From NCBI GenBank assembly GCA_002384815.1, contig DGBN01000060.1, forward strand, positions 634 through 41,412: DNA of 40,779 bases, in the 5' to 3' direction. The DNA is from Oxalobacteraceae bacterium UBA4003 (lineage in GTDB: Bacteria; Pseudomonadota; Gammaproteobacteria; Burkholderiales; Burkholderiaceae_D). The translations under genes and the position numbers were made by a program. Below, piece by piece: positions 31,392 through 39,205 of the stretch. The number at the start of each line of letters is the position of its first letter. The stretch's first letter is position 1. Below the pieces are notes generated by a model that made no database searches, was not told where the DNA came from, and saw only the letters and a list, made by a program, of their open reading frames with translations.

Positions 31392-32152
31392 CCCTGGCAA
31401 AACGCATCATTCCTTGCCTTGATGTCACTGCGGGCCGGGTCGTCAAGGGCGTCAATTTTCTGGAGTTGCGCGATGCCGGCGATCCGGTGGAAATTGCCAG
31501 GCGCTATGACGATCAGGGAGCGGACGAACTTACCTTCCTGGACATTACCGCAACCTCGGATGGCCGCGACCTGATCCTCGACATCATCGAAGCAGTCGCA
31601 TCGCAGGTATTCATTCCATTAACCGTCGGTGGCGGCGTGCGTGCGGTGGACGATGTCCGTCGCTTGCTGAACGCCGGTGCTGACAAGGTGGGCATTAACA
31701 GCTCGGCCATCAGCAATCCGCAGCTGGTATTCGATGCGTCGCAAAAATACGGTTCGCAATGCATAGTCGTCGCGATCGACGCCAAGAAAGCATCAGATGG
31801 CCGCTGGGAAGTGTTCACTCATGGTGGTCGCAAGGCCACCGGTCTGGACGCGATCGAATGGGCGAAGAAGATGGAAGACCTGGGTGCCGGTGAAATTCTT
31901 CTGACCAGCATGGATAGGGATGGCACCAAGGTTGGTTTTGATCTCGACCTGACGCGTTCGGTATCGGATGCGATCAGTATTCCCGTCATCGCTTCTGGCG
32001 GTGTCGGCGGCCTGCAGGATCTGGCCGATGGTGTGAAAATAGGACGTGCGGATGCTGTGTTGGCAGCGAGCATTTTTCATTACGGGCAGCACACAGTGCA
32101 GGAAGCCAAGCGTTTCATGTCCGAACAAGGTATTGCTATGAGGTTGGTATGA
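31388..32152 (+). CDS. hisF: Imidazole glycerol phosphate synthase, cyclase subunit
   Basis: HisF cyclises PRFAR with ammonia from HisH to give imidazoleglycerol phosphate and AICAR. The 254-aa TIM barrel has the catalytic Asp in IPCLDVTAGRVVKGV (Asp11), the second in CIVVAIDAKK, TVGGGVRAVDDVRRLL and ASGGVGGLQDL. It shares ATGA overlaps with both hisA and hisI, marking tight translational coupling. Confidence 0.98.
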   Translation: MTLAKRIIPCLDVTAGRVVKGVNFLELRDAGDPVEIARRYDDQGADELTFLDITATSDGRDLILDIIEAVASQVFIPLTVGGGVRAVDDVRRLLNAGADKVGINSSAISNPQLVFDASQKYGSQCIVVAIDAKKASDGRWEVFTHGGRKATGLDAIEWAKKMEDLGAGEILLTSMDRDGTKVGFDLDLTRSVSDAISIPVIASGGVGGLQDLADGVKIGRADAVLAASIFHYGQHTVQEAKRFMSEQGIAMRLV

Positions 32153-32553
32153 GCAGCAGCGCGAAATGGTTGAACAAGGTGAAGTGGGATGAGTATGGCT
32201 TGGTGCCGGTCATTGCACAGGAAGTCGGGACTAATGATGTGTTGATGTTTGCGTGGATGAATCGCGACGCATTGGAAAAAACCATCGCGTCCGGCGAAGC
32301 GGTTTACTGGAGCCGCTCGCGCAAGAAATTGTGGCACAAGGGTGAAGAGTCGGGACATACGCAAAAAGTGCATGAAGTGCGCCTTGATTGCGACGAGGAC
32401 GTGGTGTTGCTGAAAGTGGAGCAGGTCGGTCAGATCGCCTGTCATACAGGACGTCATTCCTGCTTCTTCCAGAAATTCGCAGGCGATGCAAACGACGGCG
32501 ACTGGCAAACGGTAGAACCAGTACTGAAAAATCCGGACACGATTTACAAGTGA
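32149..32553 (+). CDS. hisI: Phosphoribosyl-AMP cyclohydrolase
   Basis: This 134-aa enzyme hydrolyses the adenine ring of PR-AMP, the third histidine step. It is the stand-alone cyclohydrolase, not the fused HisIE. The zinc and magnesium site appears in RLDCDEDVVLLKVEQ and IACHTGRHSCFF; the conserved GEAVYWSRSRKKLWHKGEESGH is present. hisE follows after 13 bases. Confidence 0.97.
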   Translation: MSSSAKWLNKVKWDEYGLVPVIAQEVGTNDVLMFAWMNRDALEKTIASGEAVYWSRSRKKLWHKGEESGHTQKVHEVRLDCDEDVVLLKVEQVGQIACHTGRHSCFFQKFAGDANDGDWQTVEPVLKNPDTIYK

Positions 32554-32566
32554 GGGCAGATTCGCA

Positions 32567-32908
32567 ATGAGTACAACCCTGAAGCGCCTGGCAGAAGTCA
32601 TCGAGTCGCGCAAACCGGCTAATGGCGGCGATCCTGAAAAATCCTATGTGGCGCGGTTGTTCGCCAAAGGCGATGATGCAATTTTGAAAAAAATAGGCGA
32701 AGAAGCGACGGAAACCGTGATGGCGGCAAAAGATGCGCGCGTTAACGGCGACACATCCAAGGTGCTGTATGAATGTGCGGACTTATGGTTTCATTCGATG
32801 GTACTGCTGGCACAATTCGATTTGACGCCACAGGATGTACTCAATGAACTGGCGCGTCGCGAAGGTATTTCTGGCATAGAAGAAAAAGCCGGCCGCAAAG
32901 CCGATTAA
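32567..32908 (+). CDS. hisE: Phosphoribosyl-ATP pyrophosphatase
   Basis: HisE hydrolyses PR-ATP to PR-AMP and pyrophosphate, the second histidine step. The 113-aa all-alpha protein has the family signature SYVARLFAKGDDAILKKIGEEATETVMAAK, with the EExxE metal-binding acids, and a following ECADLWFHSMVLLA. It ends the histidine genes. Confidence 0.96.
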   Translation: MSTTLKRLAEVIESRKPANGGDPEKSYVARLFAKGDDAILKKIGEEATETVMAAKDARVNGDTSKVLYECADLWFHSMVLLAQFDLTPQDVLNELARREGISGIEEKAGRKAD

Positions 32909-32962
32909 GCGTTGTCGTATCTGCTACGCCAGCCTTGATAATCGACCACGATGGAGTCTTAA

Positions 32963-33337
32963 TTGGATAATTGTATTTTCTGTAAAATTGTCGCCAAACA
33001 AATTCCTGCGCAGATTATTTATGAAGACGACGATTTACTCGCATTCAACGATATCAATCCGGCGGCGCCTGTGCATTTCCTGATAGTGCCGAAAAAACAT
33101 CTGGCGACATTGGCTGATTGCACGGTAAGCGATACGGCTTTGTTGGGTAGAATATCCTTGCTCGCTCCCCGGTTGGCGCAAGAGCTGGGTTGCGGTTACA
33201 GTGTGGATGAAAATGGTGCTGGCCAGGGTGGCTTTAAAACTCTGTTCAATACCGGGCCCGATGGCGGACAAGAGGTGTACCATCTGCATATGCATGTGAT
33301 CGGTGGGCCGCGTCCGTGGCGTCGCTCATTGGCTTGA
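32963..33337 (+). CDS. hinT: Histidine triad (HIT) nucleotide-binding protein, HinT-like
   Basis: This 124-aa purine nucleoside phosphoramidase family protein has an N-terminal CIFCKIV zinc-type motif, FNDINPAAPVHFLIVPKKH, and the histidine triad HLHMHVIGG. It starts at TTG (32963), supported by GGAG six bases upstream; there is no in-frame ATG at this end. Placement between hisE and tatA is common in betaproteobacteria. It may be cotranscribed with the his or tat genes. Confidence 0.93.
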   Translation: MDNCIFCKIVAKQIPAQIIYEDDDLLAFNDINPAAPVHFLIVPKKHLATLADCTVSDTALLGRISLLAPRLAQELGCGYSVDENGAGQGGFKTLFNTGPDGGQEVYHLHMHVIGGPRPWRRSLA

Positions 33338-33384
33338 CGAATAATCAGGAATTCCGGACGGCGACGTCCTTTGAGGAGAAAATA

Positions 33385-33615
33385 ATGGGTTCATTTAGCA
33401 TCTGGCATTGGCTGATCGTACTGGTGATTGTGGCGCTGGTTTTCGGCACCAAAAAAATCGGCAGCATGGGTACCGACGTTGGCAAGGCGGTCAAGGGATT
33501 CAAGGATGGCATGAAAGGCGAAGACGACAAGCCTGCCGCCCAGAATGCTGCGCCGTCGCAAGTTGCAGATAAAGGCACGGTTGACGTTGAAGTGAAAGAG
33601 AAGTCGAACAGCTGA
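33385..33615 (+). CDS. tatA: Sec-independent protein translocase subunit TatA
   Basis: TatA forms the size-flexible pore of the twin-arginine translocase. The 76-aa product has an N-terminal transmembrane helix (MGSFSIWHWLIVLVIVALVF), the FGTKKI hinge, an amphipathic helix (VGKAVKGFKDGMKG) and a charged tail. I chose ATG at 33385 because of GAGGAG at 33373-33378; the open frame extends further upstream into hinT. Confidence 0.96.
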   Translation: MGSFSIWHWLIVLVIVALVFGTKKIGSMGTDVGKAVKGFKDGMKGEDDKPAAQNAAPSQVADKGTVDVEVKEKSNS

Positions 33616-33630
33616 TGTCTTGCGCGTCGT

Positions 33631-33650
33631 GCCACGGTTTTTGCCGTGGC
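33631..33650 (+). other. Intercistronic hairpin between tatA and tatB
   Basis: GCCACGG-TTTTTG-CCGTGGC forms a perfect 7-bp stem with a 6-base loop, 16 bases after the tatA stop and 36 before tatB. There is no U-tract after the stem. It could stabilise the tatA message or limit tatB translation; this is inference. Confidence 0.6.
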
Positions 33651-33685
33651 CTTGCGTGCAAACTATTCAGCCTATCGCCCATCCT

Positions 33686-34186
33686 ATGATCGATATTGCC
33701 TTCTCCAAACTTGCGATCATTGGTGTTGCCGCACTCGTGTTCATCGGTCCGGAAAAATTGCCCAAGGTAGCGCGCATGGCGGGGACCTTGTTTGGCCGTG
33801 CGCAACGCTATATCAGTGACGTGAAATCAGAAGTAAGCCGTGAGATGGAACTGGATGAGTTGCGCAAGATGCACAAGGATGTGCAGGACGCGGCCACCGA
33901 TGTCGAGCGCAGTATTGCGCAAAATATATCCGCAGCCGATAGCAGTCTGCATTCCGCCTGGGATGGTTCTGATGCGGACATCAACCCCTTGATGGAGCCG
34001 CCGACTTTCGACCAGTCTTCAGATAAATCGAAAAATTTTCGCAAGAAGAAACTGGCCGCTACTTCAGCAGTGCCATCCTGGTACAAGCGGCAAAGCGGGC
34101 AAAAATCGCGCGTGATTTCCGGTGCGGCACGCATGGCGAAATTCCGTCCCGCGAATGCCCGCAAGTCGGCACCTTTTTTCCATTGA
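33686..34186 (+). CDS. tatB: Sec-independent protein translocase subunit TatB
   Basis: TatB pairs with TatC as the twin-arginine signal receptor. The 166-aa product starts MIDIAFSKLAIIGVAALVFIG, followed by PEKLPKVARMAG (the GPEKLP hinge of TatB), an amphipathic helix, and a long polar tail ending in a basic segment. ATG at 33686 fits the family; the frame extends upstream to 33620 but that would add an unlikely leader. No clear Shine-Dalgarno is visible, which may keep TatB low relative to TatA. Confidence 0.95.
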   Translation: MIDIAFSKLAIIGVAALVFIGPEKLPKVARMAGTLFGRAQRYISDVKSEVSREMELDELRKMHKDVQDAATDVERSIAQNISAADSSLHSAWDGSDADINPLMEPPTFDQSSDKSKNFRKKKLAATSAVPSWYKRQSGQKSRVISGAARMAKFRPANARKSAPFFH

Positions 34187-34194
34187 TATAAAGT

Positions 34195-34234
34195 GGCAGT
34201 AGGGCGCATGTTTGTGTGCTGCCGATTTTTATTT
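34195..34234 (+). terminator. Terminator-like hairpin between tatB and tatC
   Basis: GGCA...TGCC (34195-34198 / 34220-34223) encloses GCGCA...TGTGC (34204-34208 / 34215-34219), followed by GATTTTTATTT. The stem has a 5-base bulge on the left, so it is imperfect. It lies inside the tat operon in a 120-base gap, so partial termination or an RNA processing site is possible. Confidence 0.38.
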
Positions 34235-34306
34235 CTCTGATTATTAATTATTCTCCCTGGCGCTTGCAGCGGCCTTTGTTGCAGCACACTGAATGAAGAA
34301 AAAGAC

Positions 34307-35053
34307 ATGCTAGGTAACGAAGATTCGTTCATTTCACATTTGGTTGAGTTGCGCAGTCGCTTGATGAAAGCGTCTATCGTCGTGATCGTGATTTTTCTTT
34401 GCCTGATGCCCTGGGCAGGCACTATTTACGATTTTCTTGCGCGTCCGATGATGCTGGCGCTGCCCGAGGGCAGCAAGATGATCGCGACCGGCGTGATCAC
34501 ACCTTTCCTGATTCCGGTCAAAGTCACCATGCTGGTGGCCTTTATTCTTTCATTGCCTTGGGTGCTGTATCAAATGTGGGCTTTCATCGCTCCCGGTTTG
34601 TATACACATGAAAAAAAACTGATTGCGCCGCTGGTGGTGTCGTCATCGGCATTGTTTGTTGCCGGTGTTGCGTTTTGCTACTTCTTCGTATTCGGCATCA
34701 TTTTTCACTTCATCAACAACTTCGCACCGAAATCGATTTCTGTCGCACCGGATATCGACAGCTACTTTGGTTTCGTGATGACGATGTTCATCGCATTCGG
34801 CATGACATTTGAAGTGCCAGTCGTTGTGATCGTGCTGGTGCGCATGGGACTGGTTTCGGTAGAAAAGCTCAAGCAGATTCGCCCCTATGTGATTGTCGGT
34901 GCGTTTGTGATTGCCGCCATCGTGACGCCGCCGGATGTGATGAGTCAGTTACTGTTGGCGGTGCCGCTGTGCCTGCTGTATGAAGTGGGTTTGCTGCTGG
35001 CGCCGCTGTTCGTGAAAATCACGCAGGCGCCGAAGGAATCGGAATCGACTTAG
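34307..35053 (+). CDS. tatC: Sec-independent protein translocase subunit TatC
   Basis: TatC is the core receptor of the Tat pathway and recognises the RR motif of signal peptides. The 248-aa protein has six predicted membrane helices. Family features are the N-terminal SFISHLVELRSRLMKA, LPWVLYQMWAFIAPGLYTHEKK, the acidic FGMTFEVPVVVIVLVRMG, and the C-terminal PDVMSQLLLAVPLCLLYEVG. It ends 14 bases before the convergent DUF2461 gene. Confidence 0.97.
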   Translation: MLGNEDSFISHLVELRSRLMKASIVVIVIFLCLMPWAGTIYDFLARPMMLALPEGSKMIATGVITPFLIPVKVTMLVAFILSLPWVLYQMWAFIAPGLYTHEKKLIAPLVVSSSALFVAGVAFCYFFVFGIIFHFINNFAPKSISVAPDIDSYFGFVMTMFIAFGMTFEVPVVVIVLVRMGLVSVEKLKQIRPYVIVGAFVIAAIVTPPDVMSQLLLAVPLCLLYEVGLLLAPLFVKITQAPKESEST

Positions 35054-35067
35054 GCGAACCAGAGTTG

Positions 35068-35730
35068 CTATGCCTGGCGCAACCAGGAAATCAGTGGCCA
35101 TGCATCCTTGAACTCTGAGACCAGAATTTTTTGCAGATCAGTGACTTTCCCGACGTCGCGCTCATTCCACACAATAAAGTTTTTCAGCTTGATGTATTCA
35201 AGATGCGCTGCATCGGTGTCGAAACCTTTTGGCGGGCGTGTCAGTTTCCCTTCCTGCTGCAAATCACCGTAAGTTTCTTTCAGTTTTTTGTTTTTCAATA
35301 CCTTGGTAAATCCGGTTGCATCTGCAATCACATGCTGGCGGATGGCGCGCAGGCGCTCTGCGGGCGGCATCCATTCGCCGCCTGCAATCAGCAGCGTGCC
35401 GGTTTGATCGATGTGGAAGTAATAGGTAGGGCCGCCGCCCTGGCTGGGCTTTTTTAATCCACTGGGGTTGATGGCGGCAGAGAAATGCGTTTTGTACGGG
35501 ATTTTTTCGCGCGAAAAACGCATGTCGCGGTTGATGCGAAACAGTGCCTTCTTCGGATTGCAGCCGGCGACTGCCGGATCGAATTTGCTGATGTCGGCAA
35601 TCAGCGCGGTAACCAGTTCCAGAAATTCGGCACGCAGAATATCGTAACGCGGCTTGTTCATGACAAACCATGCCCGATTATTATTCTCCGACAGTTCTGC
35701 CAGGAATTGCGTGAGGTCGCGTATATGCAT
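35068..35730 (-). CDS. DUF2461 (TIGR02453) family protein
   Basis: This 220-aa protein belongs to DUF2461, recognisable from LTQFLAELSENNNRAWFVMNKPRYD, the RINRDMRFSREKIPYKTHF block and YYFHIDQTGTLLIAGGEWMPPAERLRAIR. No catalytic function is established for the family. It has no signal peptide or membrane segment and is probably cytoplasmic. It lies 17 bases after htrA on the same strand, so the two are probably cotranscribed. Confidence 0.88.
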   Translation of the reverse strand: MHIRDLTQFLAELSENNNRAWFVMNKPRYDILRAEFLELVTALIADISKFDPAVAGCNPKKALFRINRDMRFSREKIPYKTHFSAAINPSGLKKPSQGGGPTYYFHIDQTGTLLIAGGEWMPPAERLRAIRQHVIADATGFTKVLKNKKLKETYGDLQQEGKLTRPPKGFDTDAAHLEYIKLKNFIVWNERDVGKVTDLQKILVSEFKDAWPLISWLRQA

Positions 35731-35747
35731 GCTGTCTTGCCGGGATA

Positions 35748-36923
35748 TTATTCGGCGGCGCGCGACGGCGCCTTCGGACGCATGCCTACCGTGACATTCA
35801 GGGTATTTTCCTGATTCCGTCGCAACACAATAAACTCGGCCTTTTTACCGGGTGGCAGTTGCGCGATCTGATTCAGCATGTCCGCCATATCCACCACTGC
35901 CTTACCCTCCACCGAAACCAGAATGTCACCAGGCTGCATGCCGGCCTTGTCTGCCGGTCCGCCTTTCAGCACGCCGGCGATGATGGCGCCCTTGCTTTTC
36001 TTCAGACCGAAACTTTCTGCCAGTTCTGGCGTGATGTCCTGCGGTTCAACACCGATGTAGCCGCGCACCACCTGGCCATTCTTGATGATGGCATCCATCA
36101 CGGATTTGACCGTAGTCACCGGAATGGCAAAGCCGATCCCGAGCGAGCCGCCACTGCGTGAATAAATCGCGGTGTTGATACCGAGCAGATTGCCGTTGGC
36201 ATCGATCAGGGCACCGCCGGAATTACCGGGATTGATCGCAGCATCGGTCTGGATAAAGTTTTCAAACGCATCCAGGATGCCAAGATGATTGCGGCCGAGC
36301 GCCGAGATAATACCCATCGTGACCGTCTGGCCGACGCCGAAGGGATTGCCAATCGCCAGCACGACGTCGCCCACCCTGGCTTCTTCCACATGCCCCAGCG
36401 TAATGGCGGGCAGGTTGTCGAGATCGATCTTGACCACGGCCAGATCGGTTTCCGGATCGGCGCCGACTACCTTGGCAATTGCTTTGCGGCCGTCGGCGAG
36501 TGCAACTTCGATTTCATCCGCAGCTTCGACTACATGGTTGTTGGTGAGGATGTAGCCTTGCGCACTGACAATCACGCCGGAGCCCAGGCTGATCTGCTTT
36601 TCCTGCTGCTCGTCAAAACGATCGCCGAAAAATTTTCGGAAGAAAGGATCGTCCATGAACGGGTTTTGTGCAGGCGTGGCAGTTTTACTGGTGAATATAT
36701 TGACAACCGATGGCATCGCCATCTCGGCGGCATCGCGGAATGAGCCCTGAGTCGGCGCGGTATTCAGCGGCGCTTCCAGCATCGGTACCGAAGTGGCGCT
36801 GCGTACCTTTTGCGTGCCGCTGAATACGCCGCCGGCCCACTCAGGCTTCAAGGTCGTTACAATAAATAAAATAGCCAAACCGATAGTTACGGTTTGCGCA
36901 AATAACAGCCAGAGACGTCGCAT
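35748..36923 (-). CDS. degS: Membrane-anchored HtrA/DegS-type serine protease
   Basis: This 391-aa protein has an N-terminal membrane anchor (about 8-26), a trypsin-like protease domain with His130 (TNNHVV), Asp160 (DLAVVKID) and Ser235 (NPGNSGGAL), and one C-terminal PDZ domain (about 285-375). A single PDZ plus membrane anchor resembles DegS/AlgW, periplasmic sensors that cleave an anti-sigma factor, rather than two-PDZ DegP. The gene symbol is by resemblance only. I chose ATG at 36923, although no Shine-Dalgarno precedes it; an in-frame TTG at 36989 would overlap the divergent NIF3 gene. Confidence 0.88.
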   Translation of the reverse strand: MRRLWLLFAQTVTIGLAILFIVTTLKPEWAGGVFSGTQKVRSATSVPMLEAPLNTAPTQGSFRDAAEMAMPSVVNIFTSKTATPAQNPFMDDPFFRKFFGDRFDEQQEKQISLGSGVIVSAQGYILTNNHVVEAADEIEVALADGRKAIAKVVGADPETDLAVVKIDLDNLPAITLGHVEEARVGDVVLAIGNPFGVGQTVTMGIISALGRNHLGILDAFENFIQTDAAINPGNSGGALIDANGNLLGINTAIYSRSGGSLGIGFAIPVTTVKSVMDAIIKNGQVVRGYIGVEPQDITPELAESFGLKKSKGAIIAGVLKGGPADKAGMQPGDILVSVEGKAVVDMADMLNQIAQLPPGKKAEFIVLRRNQENTLNVTVGMRPKAPSRAAE

Positions 36924-36937
36924 AAAGGGTAGGGAAA

Positions 36938-37705
36938 ATGAGTCAGAAAACGATAGATAGGGACGATCTCGCCAAATATCTAGCCACAACGCTTGATATT
37001 ACCCGTTTTCGCGATTTTTGCCCAAACGGCTTGCAAGTCGAGGGGCGTCGCGAAATTAAAAAGCTGGTGACCGGCGTGACAGCCAGTCTGGCCTTGCTGG
37101 AGGCGGCGATCGCAAAAGGTGCCGATGCGATTCTTGTACATCACGGTTATTTCTGGCGTGGCGAAGATGCGCGCGTTATCGGCCAAAAACACAAGCGACT
37201 GAAAATGCTGCTTACGCAGGATGTGAATTTATTCGCCTATCATTTGCCGCTCGATATGCATGCCGAGTTCGGCAACAATGCACAACTGGCGCATCGGCTT
37301 GGCTTGCGGGCGGAAGCCCGCTTTGGCGAAGATGATCTGGGCTGGCTCGGCACTGTTGCGGATACCTCGGTTGCGACAGTGGGTGATCTGGCGCTGCTGA
37401 TAGAGCGGCAGTTGGGACGGGCGCCGCTGCTCATCGGTGATCCGGCGCAAAAACTGGGCAAGACGGGCTGGTGTACGGGTGCCGCACAAAGCTTGCTGGG
37501 CGAAGCGATTGCAGTGGGAGCGAATGTGTATCTGAGCGGTGAAATTTCCGAACCCACCGTACATCTGGCGCGTGAGAGCGGTGTTGCCTACCTCGCATGC
37601 GGACATCACGCTACCGAACGTTACGGTGTCCAGGCGCTGGGCGCGCATCTGGTTGCGCAATTCGGTATCGCACACGACTTTGTTGATATTGATAATCCTG
37701 TTTAA
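36938..37705 (+). CDS. NIF3-family (YbgI-like) metal-binding protein
   Basis: This 255-aa member of the NIF3/DUF34 family has the dinuclear metal-site motifs ILVHHGYFWRGE, FAYHLPLDMHAEFGNNAQLA and ACGHHATERYGVQALG. The family often acts as a GTP cyclohydrolase I type 2-like or metal-insertion protein, but the in vivo role is unsettled. A clear Shine-Dalgarno (AGGGTAGGGAAA) precedes the ATG. Only 14 bases separate its start from that of the divergent protease gene. Confidence 0.9.
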   Translation: MSQKTIDRDDLAKYLATTLDITRFRDFCPNGLQVEGRREIKKLVTGVTASLALLEAAIAKGADAILVHHGYFWRGEDARVIGQKHKRLKMLLTQDVNLFAYHLPLDMHAEFGNNAQLAHRLGLRAEARFGEDDLGWLGTVADTSVATVGDLALLIERQLGRAPLLIGDPAQKLGKTGWCTGAAQSLLGEAIAVGANVYLSGEISEPTVHLARESGVAYLACGHHATERYGVQALGAHLVAQFGIAHDFVDIDNPV

Positions 37706-37744
37706 TAAAAATGCTGACGTATTCAGGCTAGGGTGATGAATAGA

Positions 37745-37774
37745 TGGTAAATTTGCAATTTACTATGCTATAAA
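37745..37774 (+). promoter_or_regulatory. Predicted promoter for the response regulator gene
   Basis: TATAAA (37769-37774, 5 of 6) lies 18 bases after TGGTAA (37745-37750, 3 of 6). The weak -35 suggests activator or repressor control, and a perfect palindrome overlaps it. Confidence 0.42.
37747..37763. promoter_or_regulatory. Palindromic operator candidate GTAAATT-TGC-AATTTAC
   Basis: A perfect 7-3-7 inverted repeat of 17 bases overlaps the predicted -35 element upstream of the response regulator. Its size and symmetry fit a homodimeric DNA-binding regulator. It does not match the NarL heptamer pattern I know. Confidence 0.55.
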
Positions 37775-37840
37775 TGGCAAATCGAACAATAAACAGAGCG
37801 CGCATCGCAATGCGTGCCAGGGGCAGGGAGGCGATCAATC

Positions 37841-38545
37841 ATGTCGCAACCGTTAGTGGACAGACCTATCACTGTTTTGCTGGTTGAAGACGACGCGGCA
37901 ACGCGACGTGCATTGTGTCTGGGAATTGAAAAGGAGCCGACGCTCAAGCTGCTGGATGCGCTTGATTGCGTGAAGTCGGCGTTGGCCTGGTTGCTGCATC
38001 AGCCGGTGGATGTCTTGCTGGTGGATCTGGGTTTGCCGGATGGTTCCGGTATCGACATCATTCGCTTTTGCGCGCATTTTCATCCTGCATCCAACATCAT
38101 GGTAATTACCACTTCCAGCGATCAGGAGAGTGTGCTTGACAGTATAGAGGCGGGTGCTTCCGGTTATGTACTGAAAGATGGCGGTCTGCTGGATATCGGA
38201 CGTGCGCTGCTGGAGCTGCATGCCGGCGGTTCGCCTATCAGTCCGGTGATTGCACGCAAGGTGCTGGCAAGAATGCGCGATGGGAAAAAAACGAATGGCG
38301 CGGAGAATGTCCCGGGAAGCGCACAAGTATTTCTGACCAAGCGCGAAGCGACTATTCTCGACCTGATTGCCCGCGGTGACAGCTACTGCGAGGTTGCCAG
38401 ACAATTGGTATTGTCGGTAGGTACTGTGCAAACGCATATCAAGAATATCTACGACAAACTGTCTGTGCATTCACGCGGTGCAGCCGTGTATGAAGCAAAT
38501 CGTCGCGGCCTGTTGCACATGGATCAGCTTAAATCCAGGCCCTGA
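37841..38545 (+). CDS. Orphan NarL/FixJ-family response regulator
   Basis: This 234-aa protein has an N-terminal receiver domain with acidic pocket VLLVEDD (Asp17, Asp18), phospho-acceptor Asp62 (LLVDLGLPDGSG), Thr90/Thr91 and Lys112 (GYVLKDGG). A C-terminal LuxR-type helix-turn-helix follows (LTKREATILDLIARG, LSVGTVQTHIKNIYDKL). All phosphorylation residues are intact, but no histidine kinase gene is adjacent. The ATG at 37841 follows GGGAGG with 9-base spacing; a GTG at 37814 is less likely. Neighbours are nif3, mscL and petAB, which does not settle its regulon. Confidence 0.92.
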   Translation: MSQPLVDRPITVLLVEDDAATRRALCLGIEKEPTLKLLDALDCVKSALAWLLHQPVDVLLVDLGLPDGSGIDIIRFCAHFHPASNIMVITTSSDQESVLDSIEAGASGYVLKDGGLLDIGRALLELHAGGSPISPVIARKVLARMRDGKKTNGAENVPGSAQVFLTKREATILDLIARGDSYCEVARQLVLSVGTVQTHIKNIYDKLSVHSRGAAVYEANRRGLLHMDQLKSRP

Positions 38546-38580
38546 GCGCAGCTTTGCTCTTGTCTTTGTATCCATCAATA

Positions 38581-38608
38581 AAAAGGCCGCCTTGCTGGCG
38601 GCCCTTTT
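38581..38608. terminator. Bidirectional terminator between response regulator and mscL
   Basis: GGCCGCC-TTGCT-GGCGGCC forms a perfect 7-bp GC stem flanked by AAAA on the left and TTTT on the right. It therefore terminates transcription in both directions, serving the two convergent genes. Confidence 0.85.
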
Positions 38609-38629
38609 ATTATTTACTCTTCTTGTGCG

Positions 38630-39043
38630 TTACTTCTTCAGTGCATCACGAATTTCCCGCAGCAGTACAACTTCTTCTGCCGTGGCGGGGGCTTCTGCCG
38701 GCGGTTCACTCTTTTTCAATTTGCTCAACATCCGCACCATCTGAAAAATGATGAAGGCCAGAATCAGGAAGTTGATCAAAATCGTGATGAAGCTGCCATA
38801 AGCCAGGACGGCGCCGAGTTTTTTAGCCTCGATCAGAGTCAGGTTGATATCCTGATTATTGAGCGGCAGATAGTAATTGCTGAAATCCAGTCCGCCAAAT
38901 ACTTTGCTGACGATAGGCATAATGATGTCTTGCACCAGCGAATCGACGATTTTGCCGAATGCTGCGCCGATAATGACGGCAACTGCCAGATCGACAACAT
39001 TCCCTTTTACCGCAAAAGCCTTGAATTCCTGCATCATGCCCAT
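38630..39043 (-). CDS. mscL: Large-conductance mechanosensitive channel MscL
   Basis: MscL is the pentameric inner-membrane emergency valve opened by membrane tension during hypo-osmotic shock. The 137-aa product has the N-terminal amphipathic MMQEFKAFAVKGNVVDLAV, pore helix TM1 (VVDLAVAVIIGAAFGKIVDSL), a periplasmic loop, TM2 (FITILINFLILAFIIFQMVR) and a C-terminal bundle helix (EEVVLLREIRDAL). ATG at 39043 is preceded by GGAGAA. The length is typical. Confidence 0.97.
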   Translation of the reverse strand: MGMMQEFKAFAVKGNVVDLAVAVIIGAAFGKIVDSLVQDIIMPIVSKVFGGLDFSNYYLPLNNQDINLTLIEAKKLGAVLAYGSFITILINFLILAFIIFQMVRMLSKLKKSEPPAEAPATAEEVVLLREIRDALKK

Positions 39044-39089
39044 GGCATTTCTCCATCAAATGAGTTTATAAATGTGCAATGCGCACGCC

Positions 39090-39118
39090 ATCCTAGTTTT
39101 TTGCGCTATAAACGTCAA
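39090..39118 (-). promoter_or_regulatory. Predicted sigma-70 promoter for mscL
   Basis: On the minus strand TTGACG (39113-39118, 5 of 6) and TAGGAT (39090-39095, 4 of 6) are 17 bases apart. This is one of the best promoter matches in the window and gives a leader of about 40 bases. Confidence 0.62.
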
Positions 39119-39205
39119 ATTAAATTCCTCTTTTTCAGGTGAATTCGATGGATAATGCGTCGCAAACAAGGCGAAGGAACAACGGAATTGTTGGAAAAGT
39201 TCCGC

